DNA from: Actinomycetota bacterium
Lineage (GTDB): Bacteria > Actinomycetota > Thermoleophilia > Gaiellales > F1-60-MAGs149
Length of the DNA stretch: 64,000 nt
Assembly (NCBI GenBank): GCA_026392355.1
Contig: JAPLCF010000042.1
Location: 1-64,000 of the forward strand
Direction of reading: 5' to 3'
Below, one piece after another: positions 51,141-62,877 of this stretch; position 1 is the first letter of the stretch, and each line of letters opens with the position of its first letter. The notes under the pieces are model-generated. The model was not told where the DNA came from. It was given only the letters and a program-made list of their open reading frames with translations, and did not search any database. Both the position numbers and the translations under genes were made by a program.

Positions 51141-51616
51141 CCGACTGGAACACCTGCGACCTCTGCGACGACCATCCCGACGTGATTCGCGTCCCCGTGC
51201 CCGGTCTGCGGCACTTCGGTGGTGTGACGCGCTTTAGCGGCCCGGTGATGACCGTGCGCTGCGATGCCGACAACACGCACGTGAAGGCGCTCGTGAGCAC
51301 CCCCGGCGAGGGTCGCGTGCTCATGGTCGACGGCGGTGGTGGCCTCGTGACGGCGCTGGTCGGCGACGTTGTCGGTGGCTTGGCGGTCGATAACGGCTGG
51401 GCGGGCATCATCATCGACGGGTGCGTCCGCGACTCGGCGGGGCTCGCCGCCCTGCCGCTCGGCGTGCTGGCGATCACCACCTGCCCGCAGCGCCCCGCGC
51501 GCGTGGGGCAGGGCACGGTGGGCGACGACATCGTCTTCCGCGGCGTGCCCTGCAGCCCGGGCGACATCGCCTACGCGGACGAGGACGGCGTCGTCCTCAT
51601 GCCCGCGACCTCCTGA
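51137..51616 (+). CDS. RraA-family protein (4-hydroxy-4-methyl-2-oxoglutarate aldolase-like)
   Basis: RVLMVDGGGGLVTALVGDVVGGLAVDNGWAGIIIDGCVRDSAGLAALPLGVLA. Confidence 0.9.
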   Translation: MTDWNTCDLCDDHPDVIRVPVPGLRHFGGVTRFSGPVMTVRCDADNTHVKALVSTPGEGRVLMVDGGGGLVTALVGDVVGGLAVDNGWAGIIIDGCVRDSAGLAALPLGVLAITTCPQRPARVGQGTVGDDIVFRGVPCSPGDIAYADEDGVVLMPATS

Positions 51617-51620
51617 GCAA

Positions 51621-51693
51621 TACCCCCAACGGGATTCGAACCCGTGTAGCCGCCGTGAAAGGGCGGTGGCCTAGGCCGCTAGCCGATGGGGGC
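51621..51693 (-). tRNA. tRNA-Glu (TTC)
   Basis: Reverse complement GCCCCCATCGGCTAGCGGCCTAGGCCACCGCCCTTTCACGGCGGCTACACGGGTTCGAATCCCGTTGGGGGTA; anticodon TTC. Confidence 0.95.
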
Positions 51694-51772
51694 CCGCCGC
51701 GCAGGATACCCATCTCGCGCGTGAGGGAGCGCACAGGCGTTCTGTCCGGGCAGCGCCGTAGCCTTGTCGCAG

Positions 51773-52120
51773 ATGGATCGCTCCGAACGGCTCACCGGCA
51801 ATGCCGACACCGCGCTCGAGCGCTGTCGGTCCTGTCCGTCCAAGCTGATGCAGCCCGTGCAGTGGCGTCGCCTCGGCGAAGACCTGTGGGAGATCGACCT
51901 GCGTTGCCCCGATTGCGGCGGCACGGCGCGCGAGTGCGTGCCGCAGGAGGCCGTCGCGCGCTACGACCAGGTAATGCGCCGCGCCCGGGTCTCGCTGGAG
52001 CGACATCTCGAGGCGATCGAGCGCGTCGACCCGACCGTCGAGCGCCAGCCGTACGGCGACCCCGCGCCCGACCTGCGGATCCTGCCTGAGGATCACGGTC
52101 CTAGCGCCGAAGCCGCGTAG
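51773..52120 (+). CDS. Hypothetical protein with Cys pairs
   Basis: CRSCPSKLMQPVQWRRLGEDLWEIDLRCPDCGG. Confidence 0.6.
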   Translation: MDRSERLTGNADTALERCRSCPSKLMQPVQWRRLGEDLWEIDLRCPDCGGTARECVPQEAVARYDQVMRRARVSLERHLEAIERVDPTVERQPYGDPAPDLRILPEDHGPSAEAA

Positions 52121-52129
52121 GGCCGGGCG

Positions 52130-53407
52130 ATGACCGATCTCGGTGGGCGCTACCGCCTCGAGGCCTCGATTGGCCGCGGCGGGACAGGTGAGGTGTTTCG
52201 TGCGAAGGACCTTCGGCTCGACCGTGTCGTCGCCGTCAAGCTGCTGCATCCGTGGGTGGCAGAAGACGAAGACGCGCGGCGTCGGTTTCGGCGGGAGGCC
52301 ACCACGCTGGCGCAGTTGCGGCACCCAAACATCGTCCAGGTGCTCGACTTCGACGAGGCGCTACCGACGCCGTTTCTCGTGCAGGAGCACTGCGGTGGCG
52401 GCACGCTGGTGCGCTCCACGCAGTCGGCCCCATTGCCGTGGCCGGAGGTCGCCGGCATGGGCCTCGCCATCGCGCGAGGGCTGGCGCATGCCCACGCGGC
52501 CGGTGTCACGCATCGCGACCTCAAGCCGGGCAACGTCCTCTTCGGAGATGACGGGCAACTGTGCGTCGCCGACTTTGGCCTCGCCGATGTCCTGCGCCGC
52601 GACGCCACCGACGTCACGCTGACGGGCGACGGTACGCGCGTCGGCAGCCCCGAGTACTGGGCGCCCGAGCAGGCCGCTGGCCTAGACGTGACCGAGCGGG
52701 CCGACATGTACGCGCTCGGGTGCATCCTCTACGAGCTCGCAACCGGCTCGCTCCCGTTTGAGGGCTCGGATCGCGTGGCGACCGGCATGCGCCGCATCCA
52801 TGAAGACCCGCCGCTGCCGACGGCCTTCGTGCCGGATCTGCCGCCGGAGGCAGAGACGCTGATCATGGAGCTGCTGCAGCGCGCGCCCGAGCGCCGGCCA
52901 CGCGCCGAGGATGTGGCGCGCATCCTCGCCGGCGATGTGCCGACCCTGTCCGACCACGATGACCACGCGACCACGCGTATCGCGCTCGAAGACATTCCGC
53001 CGACGATGCTCGCACCGGAGCCCGAGCAGCCGCGCGCAGGCGTGCGCACCGGCGCGCTGCGCTTCGCCGTGATCCTGCTGGCGATTGGCGTGCTGCTGGC
53101 GGGGATCGGCATTGCCGCCGGTGTCCAGCTGACGCACGCCGGCATTGTCGTGGACAAGCCGATCGGCAGGACGGCGGCAGGGGCCGGGCTTGCCGTCCTG
53201 GTTGGAGCTGCCGCGATCTGCGCGTCGCTGGCGGTGTTCGTCCTCTGGGCATCACGCAACCGCTCGCGCTCTCACTCGCGGGTGCTTCGGAATCTTCTCG
53301 GGTTCTTGGCGGTGCTGATCGCGGGCCTGACGTCTGGCACGATCGTCTGGACCGCCAACGCGTGGGTCACCGTCGGCGTCTCGGCACTCTGGGGGAAACT
53401 GCAATGA
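52130..53407 (+). CDS. Serine/threonine protein kinase, membrane anchored
   Basis: GRGGTGEVFRAKDLRLDRVVAVKLL, VTHRDLKPGNVLFGDDGQLCVADFGLA; C-terminal TM segments. Confidence 0.95.
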   Translation: MTDLGGRYRLEASIGRGGTGEVFRAKDLRLDRVVAVKLLHPWVAEDEDARRRFRREATTLAQLRHPNIVQVLDFDEALPTPFLVQEHCGGGTLVRSTQSAPLPWPEVAGMGLAIARGLAHAHAAGVTHRDLKPGNVLFGDDGQLCVADFGLADVLRRDATDVTLTGDGTRVGSPEYWAPEQAAGLDVTERADMYALGCILYELATGSLPFEGSDRVATGMRRIHEDPPLPTAFVPDLPPEAETLIMELLQRAPERRPRAEDVARILAGDVPTLSDHDDHATTRIALEDIPPTMLAPEPEQPRAGVRTGALRFAVILLAIGVLLAGIGIAAGVQLTHAGIVVDKPIGRTAAGAGLAVLVGAAAICASLAVFVLWASRNRSRSHSRVLRNLLGFLAVLIAGLTSGTIVWTANAWVTVGVSALWGKLQ

Positions 53408-54591
53408 GCATCGCTATCGATTCCGACCTGTATCGCCGCCTCTTCGCGGGGGTCAACGAGCAGGGCTACTCGCCCGACGGCTGGACGCGCGCGCCGTGGA
53501 CCGACGAGCTTCGGGCCGCCGAGCAGGTCGTGATTGACGCCGCCGTCGCTGATGGCATGGTCTGCGAGCACGACCCCGCTGGCAATCTCTGGATCACGGA
53601 CCCGAATGCGCCGGCCGACGGTCTCGTCGTGGCCGGCTCGCATCTCGACACCGTGCCGAAGGGCGGGGCCTTCGATGGCGCGCTCGGCGTGGTGGGTGGG
53701 CTCGTCGCGGTGCTCGCGCTGCGTGCTGCCGGCGTGCCGAACGCCGAGCGCCTCGCTGTCATCTCCTTTTGCGATGAGGAGGGCTCGCGCTTCAACACGC
53801 CGTGCTTTGGGTCGCGCACGATGGTCGGCACGTTTGGGGACGAGGTTGCCGACGCGCAGGACAAGGACGGCGTCAGCATGCGCGAGGCCGGCGCCACGGA
53901 CCCAACCAAGGCCGCCGGGCTGCACAAGCGCATCGGCTGCTATTTCGAGATCCACGTCGAGCAGGGCCTCGCACTTGATCCGGCCGACACTACGCTCGGC
54001 ATCGCCACGAGCCTGTCGGCGCGAGGCCGCTGGGAGTGGAGCGTGACCGGTGAGGCCAACCATGCTGGCACGACGCCGATGGTGGGTCGTCGCGACGCGC
54101 TCGTGCGCGCCGCCGAGTTGGTGTTGGCTGCCAAGACCGAGGCCGAGGTCCGCGACGGTGCCGTGGCCACGATCGGCCGCATCACGCCGTGGCCGGGTGG
54201 CACCAACGTGGTTCCGGGCCGCGTCTCTGGCACCCTGGATGCGCGCGCTCTCGACAACGCCACGCGCGACGCTGTCGTCCAGGCCCTGGTCGATGGCTTC
54301 CCCGACGTCACGATCGAGCATCGCTCGACCGACGACGCTGCGATCTTCGACACGGGCCTGATCGCCGATCTGCACGCCGGGGCGGCAGAGCTCGGTATCT
54401 CCTCGATGGACCTGCCGTCCTACGCGGGCCACGACGCGGGCACGCTCGCGCTCTCTGACGTGCCGAGCGTGATGATCTTCACGCGCAGTCCGAATGGCAT
54501 CAGCCACAACCCGGCCGAGCATTCCGACGAGGCCGTGTGTCTCGACGCAATCCGCGTGCTCGCTGCCGCGATGGCACGCCAGCTCGGCTGA
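53404..54591 (+). CDS. M20-family Zn-dependent amidohydrolase (allantoate/N-carbamoyl-amino acid hydrolase type)
   Basis: VVAGSHLDTVPKGGAFDGALGVVGGLVAV, ISFCDEEGSRF, HVEQGLALD, PSYAGHDAG. Confidence 0.9.
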   Translation: MSIAIDSDLYRRLFAGVNEQGYSPDGWTRAPWTDELRAAEQVVIDAAVADGMVCEHDPAGNLWITDPNAPADGLVVAGSHLDTVPKGGAFDGALGVVGGLVAVLALRAAGVPNAERLAVISFCDEEGSRFNTPCFGSRTMVGTFGDEVADAQDKDGVSMREAGATDPTKAAGLHKRIGCYFEIHVEQGLALDPADTTLGIATSLSARGRWEWSVTGEANHAGTTPMVGRRDALVRAAELVLAAKTEAEVRDGAVATIGRITPWPGGTNVVPGRVSGTLDARALDNATRDAVVQALVDGFPDVTIEHRSTDDAAIFDTGLIADLHAGAAELGISSMDLPSYAGHDAGTLALSDVPSVMIFTRSPNGISHNPAEHSDEAVCLDAIRVLAAAMARQLG

Positions 54592-54632
54592 TCTCTCAAC
54601 CGCAATGCGGGCGCCGACGGTACTGTGAGCGC

Positions 54633-55235
54633 ATGAACTCTCGGTTTCGTCTTTTGGCAACGGTCCTGCTGGCCATCGCAGCCAGTGTCGCGGCTACCGC
54701 GTGCGGTACCGACTCGCTGCACAGCGCAATGGGGCATAACGACAGCACGATGCACCACAGCCCCGAGCAGATGGGTACCGGGCGCGACGCAGACGTGATG
54801 TTCTCGCAGCAGATGATCCCGCACCATCAGCAGGCCGTGACGATGGCCGACCTCGCGCTCGATCCGGCGCACGAGGCGAGTCCCGCGGTCCAGGATCTCG
54901 CGTTGCGCATCAAGACCGCGCAGGCCGCCGAAGTCGCCGACATGAAGGCGTGGCTGGAGGAGTGGGGCGCCGATCCGGTCAGCGGGCAGATGATGGATCA
55001 CGGCTCGATGGGGATGCTGTCCGGCGACGCTATGACCGCGCTCGAGAACGCTAAGGGCCCGGCGTTCGACCGACTCTGGCTCGAGGGGATGATTCAGCAC
55101 CACGAAGGCGCGCTGACGATGGCCTCGCACATCGCCGACCGCGGCGACGATGCGCGTGTCCAGAAGTTGTCCGGCGCGATCGAGCAGTCACAGACGGCCG
55201 AGATCGCTGAAATGAAGCAGCTGCTCGGCCAGTAG
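54633..55235 (+). CDS. DUF305 family lipoprotein
   Basis: FSQQMIPHHQQAVTMADLAL...WLEGMIQHHEGALTMA; lipobox ATACG. Confidence 0.92.
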   Translation: MNSRFRLLATVLLAIAASVAATACGTDSLHSAMGHNDSTMHHSPEQMGTGRDADVMFSQQMIPHHQQAVTMADLALDPAHEASPAVQDLALRIKTAQAAEVADMKAWLEEWGADPVSGQMMDHGSMGMLSGDAMTALENAKGPAFDRLWLEGMIQHHEGALTMASHIADRGDDARVQKLSGAIEQSQTAEIAEMKQLLGQ

Positions 55236-55270
55236 TTCCTCGAGGCCACGAGCCTCGCTACCCTGCAGCC

Positions 55271-56011
55271 ATGCCGCGCATCGCCGATTCCTCCGCCATC
55301 CCCTCTGCGGGCTGGGCTGTTCTGCACCTTGTTTTTGCGATTGCGGGTGATCGCACCGATGAGCTTGATCTCACTGAGGCACAGGCGCTCGTCGATGCCT
55401 TCGAGGCCGAGCAGGACGCGCAGGTGATCAGCTTTAGCGCGGTGGGCGCCGGTGCGGACTTCGGCCTGATCCTCGTGCACCCCGACTTGGCCCGTGTGCA
55501 CCGCCTGCACCGCGACCTCATGCGCACGGCGCTCGGCGACGTGCTGATCGAGGTGCCGGAGAAGAGCATGGTGTCGATCACCGAGGCCAGCGAGTACATC
55601 AATCCGGACAATCCGAATGTCGAGCAGCTCCGCGAGGGGCGCCTGCATCCGCGCAACCTGCCCGACACGCGCCTCGTCTGCATCTACCCGATGAGCAAGA
55701 GCCGCGAGGTCGGTGCCAACTGGTACGCGCAGGACTTCGACGAGCGCCGCCGGCTGATGGGTGGGCACGGTCGCCTCGGCGCCACCTTCGCCGGGCGCGT
55801 CTCGCAGATGATCACCGCCGCGACGGGCCTGTCCGATTGGGAGTGGCAGGTCACGCTCTTTGCCGACGACCCCAAGGCGATCAAGGACATCGTGTACGAG
55901 ATGAGGTACGACGAGGCCTCGGCCGTGTACGGCATCTTCGGCCCGTTCACGATCGGCCTCGCCGCACCCTTCGCGGACGCACTCCGCGAGGCCGGGCTCA
56001 GCGTCAGTTAG
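55271..56011 (+). CDS. hemQ: Chlorite dismutase family / HemQ-like coproheme decarboxylase
   Basis: CIYPMSKSREVGANWYAQDFDERRRLMGGHGRLGATFAGRVSQMITAATGLSDWEWQVTLFADDP. Confidence 0.88.
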   Translation: MPRIADSSAIPSAGWAVLHLVFAIAGDRTDELDLTEAQALVDAFEAEQDAQVISFSAVGAGADFGLILVHPDLARVHRLHRDLMRTALGDVLIEVPEKSMVSITEASEYINPDNPNVEQLREGRLHPRNLPDTRLVCIYPMSKSREVGANWYAQDFDERRRLMGGHGRLGATFAGRVSQMITAATGLSDWEWQVTLFADDPKAIKDIVYEMRYDEASAVYGIFGPFTIGLAAPFADALREAGLSVS

Positions 56012-56125
56012 CGCCCTGCCCCTAGCGGGATAAGGCGTACGGGTCGTTCGGGGTAGACTCCTGCGCACACGTGTTTCATCGCGTGTGGACCGATCCGGGG
56101 AGATCGTGATCAGAATGAGCGCTCA

Positions 56126-59100
56126 GTGCTAGGTCGCATGCTGCACGGCCTCGGGCACGTCTGCGTGCGCTATCGCTGGCTCGTGATCATCCTCTGGATC
56201 GCCGCGATTATCGCGGGATCGATCGTGATTGGTCGCGTCGGCGCGATCACGAACAACAACCTCTCGCTGCCGGGCACGGGCAGCCAGGCGGCGACCGACC
56301 TGCTCACGAAGTACTTCCCGCCGCAGCAGAACGGCAGTAGCCCCGTCGTCTTCTACTCCAAGGGCAAGGTGCAGGACGGTGGCAAGAACCAGAAGGCGAT
56401 CACCGATACGTACAACGCGCTGAAGAAGGTCAAGCACGTCTACTCGGTGACGAACCCGTTCGAGAACTCGGCGGCCGGTCTCGTCAGCAAGGACGGCCAC
56501 TACGCCTTCATCCCGGTGCTGCTCGACGTCAGCAGTGGCACGCTCAGTACGGCAACGGCACAGAGCGTGTTCGACGTCGGCGTGAAGGAGGGTCGTGCGG
56601 CCGGCATGAAGGTCGACGTCGGTGGTCCTGTTGGCTCGACGCTGGGCGTCCAGAGCACAGAATCCAGCGAGGTGATCGGTCTCGTCGCGGCGATGATCAT
56701 CCTGCTCTTCACGTTCACCACGCTCGTCGCCATGGGCCTGCCGATTCTCACGGCCGTGTTCGGCCTGCTCGTCGGCTCCACGCTGATCGGCCTGATGGGG
56801 CACTTCACGAGCATCCCGTCGATCGGCCCGACGCTCGCCACGATGATCGGTCTCGGCGTCGGCATCGACTACGCGCTGTTCCTCGTCACGAAGCACCGCA
56901 CGCTGATGCGCGAGCACAACTTGCATGCCCGCCAGTCGATTCCAGAGATGCTCGCGACAAGTGGCGGCGCAGTGCTGTTTGCCGGCAGCACCGTGATCGT
57001 CGCACTGCTCGCGCTGGCCGTCGCGCAGATCCCGTTCATCACCGCGCTTGGCTACGCGTGTGCGGTCGGCGTCTTCACGGCCGTGCTCGCTGGGCTCACG
57101 CTGCTGCCGGCGATCCTCGCTGTGCTCGGTGACGCGGTCAACCGTGGGCAGTTGCCGTTTACCGGCCGCCCCAAGAAGGACCCGGCCAAGCTCGGCATCT
57201 GGGGCCACTGGGCCAACTCGGTCGTGGACCATCCGATCCGCTCGTGCGTGATTGCCCTGGCGCTGCTGGCGCTGATGATCATCCCGGTCTTCACGCTGGT
57301 GCTCGGTCAGGAAGACATCGGCACGACATCGCTCAAGACAACCGAGCGTCAGGCCTTCGACATGATCTCCGACGGCTTCGGCCCTGGCTACAACGGGCCG
57401 CTCGTCGTGGCGGTCACGCTCGACCCGGTCGCGAAGGCGAGCGCCGAGTACACGGAGCAGTACAACCAGGCCCAGGCCATGCAGGCCGACCTCGAGGAGC
57501 AGCAGAAGACGCTGACCGCACAGGCCAATGCGCTCAAGGCGCAGCAGACCAAACTCGAGCAGCAGGCCAACGCGCTCAAGCAGCAGGCCGCCACGCTTGA
57601 GGCGCAGTCGAAGAAGCTCGCCGGGCAGGCCGCCAGCGTCCGCAAGTCCGAGGCCGGGCTGCGCTTCCAGGAGAACCAGTTGAAGCGCGAGGCGCGCCGG
57701 CTCGCGGAGCGCCGCAAGGCACTCGATGCGCAGGTGGCGAACCTCTCGAAGCGTGAGTCGACGCTGGAGGCGCAGAAGGTCTCGGTCGAGGATGACTTGG
57801 CCGCCATCGCCGATGCACTCGCCAACACGCCGGGCATCAGCGCGACAGTCCAGAACGCGTTGCTCAAGGCGCAGACGCGTCTCGCCGACACCGACGCCAA
57901 GCTCAAGCAGGCGATCGACGCGACGGCAGCGCAGTCGGCGCGGATTCAGAAGCGCTCGGCGGTCCTCGCCAAGCAGGAGCAGAACTACACCAAGCGCGCC
58001 GCCAAGGTGACCGCGAAGGCGAATTTGGTCGCGGCCGAGGCTGCATCGATCGAGAAGCAGGCGGCGTCGCTGCAGGCGCAGGCCGCGAGCCTGAAGAAGC
58101 AGGAGGCCGTGTTGCAGAAGCAGGCCGACTCGCTGGAGAAGCAGGCCGACGAGCTGAAGCAGCAGCAGGCCGCCGCCGAGGCCGAGCAGCAACAGGCGTT
58201 GGACCTCAAGGACCAGCTGACCGCCGAGATGACGAAGGCCGGTGGCGACGAGCGCGGCACCGATCCGCGCATCGTCAAACTGCAGGATGCGCTGGCCAAG
58301 CCCGCCGACGTGCAGCGCGTCGTGCAGCCGATGATCAACGACAAGGGCAACGCGGTGATCCTCAGCGTGATCGCCAAGAGTCGTCCGGCCGCGCGCGCCA
58401 CGGCCGATCTCGTGCACCAGCTGCGTGACACGACGATTCCGAAGGCGCTTTCGCCGGGCATGGTCGCCGACGTCGGCGGCACGACGGCCGGCAACGTCGA
58501 TCTCGCAGCGCTGATCACCTCGAAGCTGTCGAAGGTGATCCTCGTGGTGATCGCGCTCAGCTTCCTGCTCCTCCTGCTCGCGTTCCGCTCGCTGCTGATC
58601 CCGGTGCAGGCGTCGATCACGAACCTGCTGTCGGCGACTGCCTCGTTCGGCGTGCTGACCGCGTGCTTCCAGTGGGGCTGGGGGCTCGACCTGATCGGCC
58701 TCGACTCGCCCTACGGCACCGTGCCGATCGCGAGCTACGTGCCGCTGATGATGTTTGCCGCGCTCTTCGGCCTGTCGATGGACTACGAGGTGTTCTTCAT
58801 CAGCACCGTGCAGGGCCTGCACGCGAAGGGCATGAGCCACGAGGACGCGCTGCGCCACGGCCTCGCCGCCAGCGCCCGCGTGGTCTTCGCGGCGGCGCTG
58901 ATCATGATGAGCGTCTTCGGCAGCTTCATCCTGATCGACGATCCTGTCATCAAGCAGTTCGGCGTGGGGCTCACCGTCGCCGTTGCGCTCGCCGCGTTCT
59001 TGGTGCTGTTCCTCGCGCCCGCGATGCTGATGCTGTTCGGCAAGCGCACGTGGTCGCTGCCCGGGTTCCTCGACAAGCTCATCCCGGACCTCGATCTTGA

Positions 59101-59155
59101 GGGAAACAGCCGCGTCATCCCCGACGGCGATGCGGGGTCCGCACCGAAGGCGTAG
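56126..59155 (+). CDS. MMPL/RND-family transporter with long extracytoplasmic coiled-coil insertion
   Basis: 1009 aa; GLGVGIDYALFLVTKHR and LFGLSMDYEVFFIS RND motifs; about 57440-58240 encodes a Q/A/K/E-rich coiled coil. Confidence 0.9.
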   Translation: MLGRMLHGLGHVCVRYRWLVIILWIAAIIAGSIVIGRVGAITNNNLSLPGTGSQAATDLLTKYFPPQQNGSSPVVFYSKGKVQDGGKNQKAITDTYNALKKVKHVYSVTNPFENSAAGLVSKDGHYAFIPVLLDVSSGTLSTATAQSVFDVGVKEGRAAGMKVDVGGPVGSTLGVQSTESSEVIGLVAAMIILLFTFTTLVAMGLPILTAVFGLLVGSTLIGLMGHFTSIPSIGPTLATMIGLGVGIDYALFLVTKHRTLMREHNLHARQSIPEMLATSGGAVLFAGSTVIVALLALAVAQIPFITALGYACAVGVFTAVLAGLTLLPAILAVLGDAVNRGQLPFTGRPKKDPAKLGIWGHWANSVVDHPIRSCVIALALLALMIIPVFTLVLGQEDIGTTSLKTTERQAFDMISDGFGPGYNGPLVVAVTLDPVAKASAEYTEQYNQAQAMQADLEEQQKTLTAQANALKAQQTKLEQQANALKQQAATLEAQSKKLAGQAASVRKSEAGLRFQENQLKREARRLAERRKALDAQVANLSKRESTLEAQKVSVEDDLAAIADALANTPGISATVQNALLKAQTRLADTDAKLKQAIDATAAQSARIQKRSAVLAKQEQNYTKRAAKVTAKANLVAAEAASIEKQAASLQAQAASLKKQEAVLQKQADSLEKQADELKQQQAAAEAEQQQALDLKDQLTAEMTKAGGDERGTDPRIVKLQDALAKPADVQRVVQPMINDKGNAVILSVIAKSRPAARATADLVHQLRDTTIPKALSPGMVADVGGTTAGNVDLAALITSKLSKVILVVIALSFLLLLLAFRSLLIPVQASITNLLSATASFGVLTACFQWGWGLDLIGLDSPYGTVPIASYVPLMMFAALFGLSMDYEVFFISTVQGLHAKGMSHEDALRHGLAASARVVFAAALIMMSVFGSFILIDDPVIKQFGVGLTVAVALAAFLVLFLAPAMLMLFGKRTWSLPGFLDKLIPDLDLEGNSRVIPDGDAGSAPKA

Positions 59156-59407
59156 CACGGGCTCTGGCGGGCAATCGACGCCGGCGAAGAGGCCAGGGCC
59201 TCGTCGCACACGGGCGGAGTAGATGCGTGTGTGATCCGCCCCTCTGAGCGGTGGTCGATGGGGGCCAACGTGACGACGACATCCCCTTACAACAGGTGTA
59301 GCGCATTGCCTCAATTGGCTTCCACGGGGAACGAACCGGCGGTACGGTCATGACAGGCCAGCCAGCCGATTCTCATTCTCTGTTCGTGTACCGCGGGAGC
59401 CCGTCGC

Positions 59408-60952
59408 ATGCCCTTCGCCTCTAGTGTCCTCACCTCTTGCGTCGCTCCGCGGCGCGCAATGCTCGCGATTGCGTTGGTAACTGCGGTGCTCACGTTGGTG
59501 GGTCTTGCTGATCGAGCAACGGCCGCAGAGTCGGCGTCGGTGGCGTCTGGTGGCTCGCACTCCTGTGCCGTCCTGACCTCGGGTGGCGTTGTGTGCTGGG
59601 GCCTCAATAGCGCCGGTCAGCTCGGCAATGGTTCGACGACGAATTCCTCAACGCCCGTCGCGGTCTCCGGGCTCTCGGCAGGTGTGGCCTCGATTGCGGT
59701 CGGTGGGAACACGTCGTGTGCCGTCCTGACATCAGGCGCGATCAAGTGCTGGGGGGACGACTCCAACGGACAGCTAGGCGACGGTTCGCCGTCAACAAAC
59801 TCGTCGACGCCGGTGTCGGTGTCTGGGATCACGACCGGCGTGTTGGTTGATGTGAGTCTCACGCATACGTGCGCAGTGATCACCGGCGGCGCAGTCACAT
59901 GCTGGGGACAGGGGATCGGTGCCGCCCCCGTCGCGCTCGCAGGTATTTCGAGTGGTGCGACAGACGTGACAGTGGGCCTCTACCACTCCTGCGCCGTTGT
60001 GGTCGGAGCAGTGAAGTGTTGGGGCGACAACGGCTGGGGGCAGCTCGGCAACAACACGACATCGTCGTCGGGAACGACCCCCGTGACCGCCGTCGCCTCC
60101 GGTGGTACGGCGGTCAGTGCTGGAGGCGAGTTCACCTGCGCGGTGGTCTCGGGTGGCGCAAAGTGCTGGGGGCTCAACATGGTCGGCGAGCTCGGCAATG
60201 GTTCGACGACGAATTCATCAACTCCCGTCGCGGTCTCAGGGCTCTCGGCGGGTGTGGCCTCGATCTCGACGGGCTCCCTGCACACGTGCGCGCTGCTGAT
60301 CGGTGGCGCTCTCAAGTGCTGGGGGAGCAACAGTCGCGGTCAGCTAGGAAATGGTTCGACGATAAATGCCACGACTCCCACTGATGTGTCTGGCATTCCG
60401 TCGGGTGCCATTTCGCTGGGCGTCGGTAATTCACAGGCTTGTGCTGTCCTGTCGGGCGGGACGATGAAGTGCTGGGGGCGCAATGACGCCGGCCAGCTCG
60501 GTGACGGCTCAACGACGAACTCCTCGGTGCCTGTCTTCGTGAGTGGTTTCGGCAGCTCGACCTCGCCGCCCAGTGGCGATACGGGCGCGGGCACTCCAAC
60601 ATCAGGTGCGCCGAGCGCCGGCGGGGCCAGCCTGCCTGCCTTGCCCGGCAAGGGGCCTTGCACTCGCAAGCGCTGCACGACCAAGGGACAGGTTCCGGTT
60701 GGCACGACCTCGGTGACGCAGTGGGCCACGCTGATGGCCGCCAAGAAGTCCGCGGCGATCGGCACGAGAGTCACCGGCACGTGCAAGATCTCCAAGGGGA
60801 AGAAGCCAAAGGGGAAGGCCAAGGGCAAGGGCAAGAAGCCCGGCTACACCTGCAAAATCCGCCTGACCAAGGGCACGTGGTCGATTACGACGCAGGCGAA
60901 GGCCGGCAGCGTTGTCGTCGCGCAGACTGTCGTCTCGCGCGTGATCAAGTAG
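59408..60952 (+). CDS. Secreted RCC1-repeat protein with Lys-rich C-terminal region
   Basis: Repeated HSCAVLTSGGVVCWGLNSAGQLGNGSTTNSSTPVAVSG units; signal-peptide-like N-terminus. Confidence 0.88.
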   Translation: MPFASSVLTSCVAPRRAMLAIALVTAVLTLVGLADRATAAESASVASGGSHSCAVLTSGGVVCWGLNSAGQLGNGSTTNSSTPVAVSGLSAGVASIAVGGNTSCAVLTSGAIKCWGDDSNGQLGDGSPSTNSSTPVSVSGITTGVLVDVSLTHTCAVITGGAVTCWGQGIGAAPVALAGISSGATDVTVGLYHSCAVVVGAVKCWGDNGWGQLGNNTTSSSGTTPVTAVASGGTAVSAGGEFTCAVVSGGAKCWGLNMVGELGNGSTTNSSTPVAVSGLSAGVASISTGSLHTCALLIGGALKCWGSNSRGQLGNGSTINATTPTDVSGIPSGAISLGVGNSQACAVLSGGTMKCWGRNDAGQLGDGSTTNSSVPVFVSGFGSSTSPPSGDTGAGTPTSGAPSAGGASLPALPGKGPCTRKRCTTKGQVPVGTTSVTQWATLMAAKKSAAIGTRVTGTCKISKGKKPKGKAKGKGKKPGYTCKIRLTKGTWSITTQAKAGSVVVAQTVVSRVIK

Positions 60953-61026
60953 AACGCCGCATGTGGCATAGCCGCGAGCGGTGGCCGGGGTCGAGTCTCG
61001 CGCGGCTGGGGTAGGCTGCCCTGCAT

Positions 61027-62709
<1,683 letters not shown>

Positions 62710-62777
62710 ACGCGGGGGTACACGAGCGACCGGGCGCGAGGGGGGAGACCCGGCCCGGAATCTGCACGAATCGCGCA

Positions 62778-62877
62778 GATCTGGACCCGGGTCCAGATCC
62801 GCATGCCCGTGGACAGTTTGGATCCGGATCCAAATTGACCTGATTTTGGCCAAAATGGATCCGGATCCATTTTGGCC
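62778..62877. repeat. Island of perfect palindromes between convergent genes
   Basis: GATCTGGACCCGGGTCCAGATC (62778-62799), TTTGGATCCGGATCCAAA (62817-62834), GGCCAAAATGGATCCGGATCCATTTTGGCC (62848-62877). Confidence 0.93.

Noticed and set aside
57440-58240. Low-complexity repeat DNA in the transporter gene
   Set aside because: Explained by coiled-coil coding sequence; no exact DNA tandem repeat noted.
56129-59314. 1061-aa minus-strand ORF opposite the MMPL transporter
   Set aside because: Arg/Asp/His-rich antisense translation typical of high-GC DNA; the plus strand encodes a clear RND protein.
59600-60520. Tandem repeats as a possible CRISPR-like array
   Set aside because: Repeats are in-frame coding RCC1 units in a secreted protein, with no spacers or cas genes.
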